A stretch of 64,000 bases of DNA from Oricola cellulosilytica (GTDB lineage: Bacteria; Pseudomonadota; Alphaproteobacteria; Rhizobiales; Rhizobiaceae): assembly GCF_019966575.1 (NCBI RefSeq), contig NZ_JAINFK010000005.1, positions 351,934 to 415,933 on the forward strand. Reading direction: 5' to 3'. The position numbers were made by a program, and so were the translations under genes. The notes below the pieces were generated by a model, which saw nothing but the letters and a program-made list of their open reading frames with translations, made no database searches and was not told the origin of the DNA. Positions 63,993 through 64,000 of the stretch are shown here, piece after piece. How positions within the stretch are numbered: the stretch's first letter is position 1; the number at the start of each line of letters is the position of its first letter.

Positions 63993-64000
63993 ATGGGTGA
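63993..64000 (+). CDS. Start of a gene running off the window
   Basis: ATGGGTGA at the window end follows CAGGAGG with 5 bp spacing, a strong ribosome site. Only two codons are visible, so the product cannot be named. Confidence 0.5.

Overview
The window is 64 kb of GC-rich alphaproteobacterial chromosome, most likely from the Hyphomicrobiales (Rhizobiales). Evidence for this: a CckA cell-cycle kinase beside a FliO-like flagellar gene, a DksA lacking most zinc cysteines, DUF2188/ExoD stress genes behind EcfG-type promoters, a B12-dependent ribonucleotide reductase, and REP palindromes of the rhizobial type. The genus cannot be fixed from the sequence.

Left part (1-16 kb): housekeeping and transport genes (AI-2E transporter, ilvA, TrkH, FMN reductase with divergent HxlR, adenine deaminase, TSUP exporter). 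Then a tight four-gene operon follows: DmdA-like demethylase, MetY-like sulfhydrylase, alpha/beta hydrolase, and a 3-hydroxyacyl-CoA dehydrogenase/enoyl-CoA hydratase. After it come DUF2188 and ExoD genes and a secreted SH3-like protein.

Sugar/glycoside block (16.4-26 kb): a 52-residue Tat-signal protein overlapping a GMC oxidoreductase, an AGE-family sugar epimerase, three identical LacI operators at 22-bp spacing, a LacI regulator, a complete ABC importer and a GH63-like glycosidase.

Nitrogen/glyoxylate block (26-41 kb): a LysR regulator, ureidoglycine aminohydrolase, a GntR regulator, an NCS1 permease, ureidoglycolate lyase, malic enzyme, a broken gap gene, and a complete beta-hydroxyaspartate cycle (bhcABCD with divergent bhcR). 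A tRNA-Leu, a CinA-like protein and a xanthine phosphoribosyltransferase follow. Ureidoglycolate lyase makes glyoxylate, and the bhc enzymes turn glyoxylate into oxaloacetate, so purine nitrogen salvage and carbon assimilation sit together.

Middle (41-50 kb): an MFS transporter, a periplasmic protein paired with a chemotaxis receptor, and nrdJ behind paired NrdR boxes. Immediately after nrdJ lies an AT-rich two-gene island (HEPN/AbiU2-like plus an unknown 310-residue protein), probably acquired and possibly defensive.

The 51.5-58.3 kb stretch is scarred. It has a frameshifted SEC-C gene, a 5' remnant of a phosphatase gene whose intact copy lies 4 kb away, a multiply frameshifted EamA transporter, REP palindromes, and the second copy of a ~0.45 kb repeat also present at 2.5-3.0 kb. 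That second copy carries a ~200 bp insertion flanked by a 9-bp duplication. The right end holds small stress-type genes, cckA, a FliO-like gene split by an in-frame TGA, and dksA.
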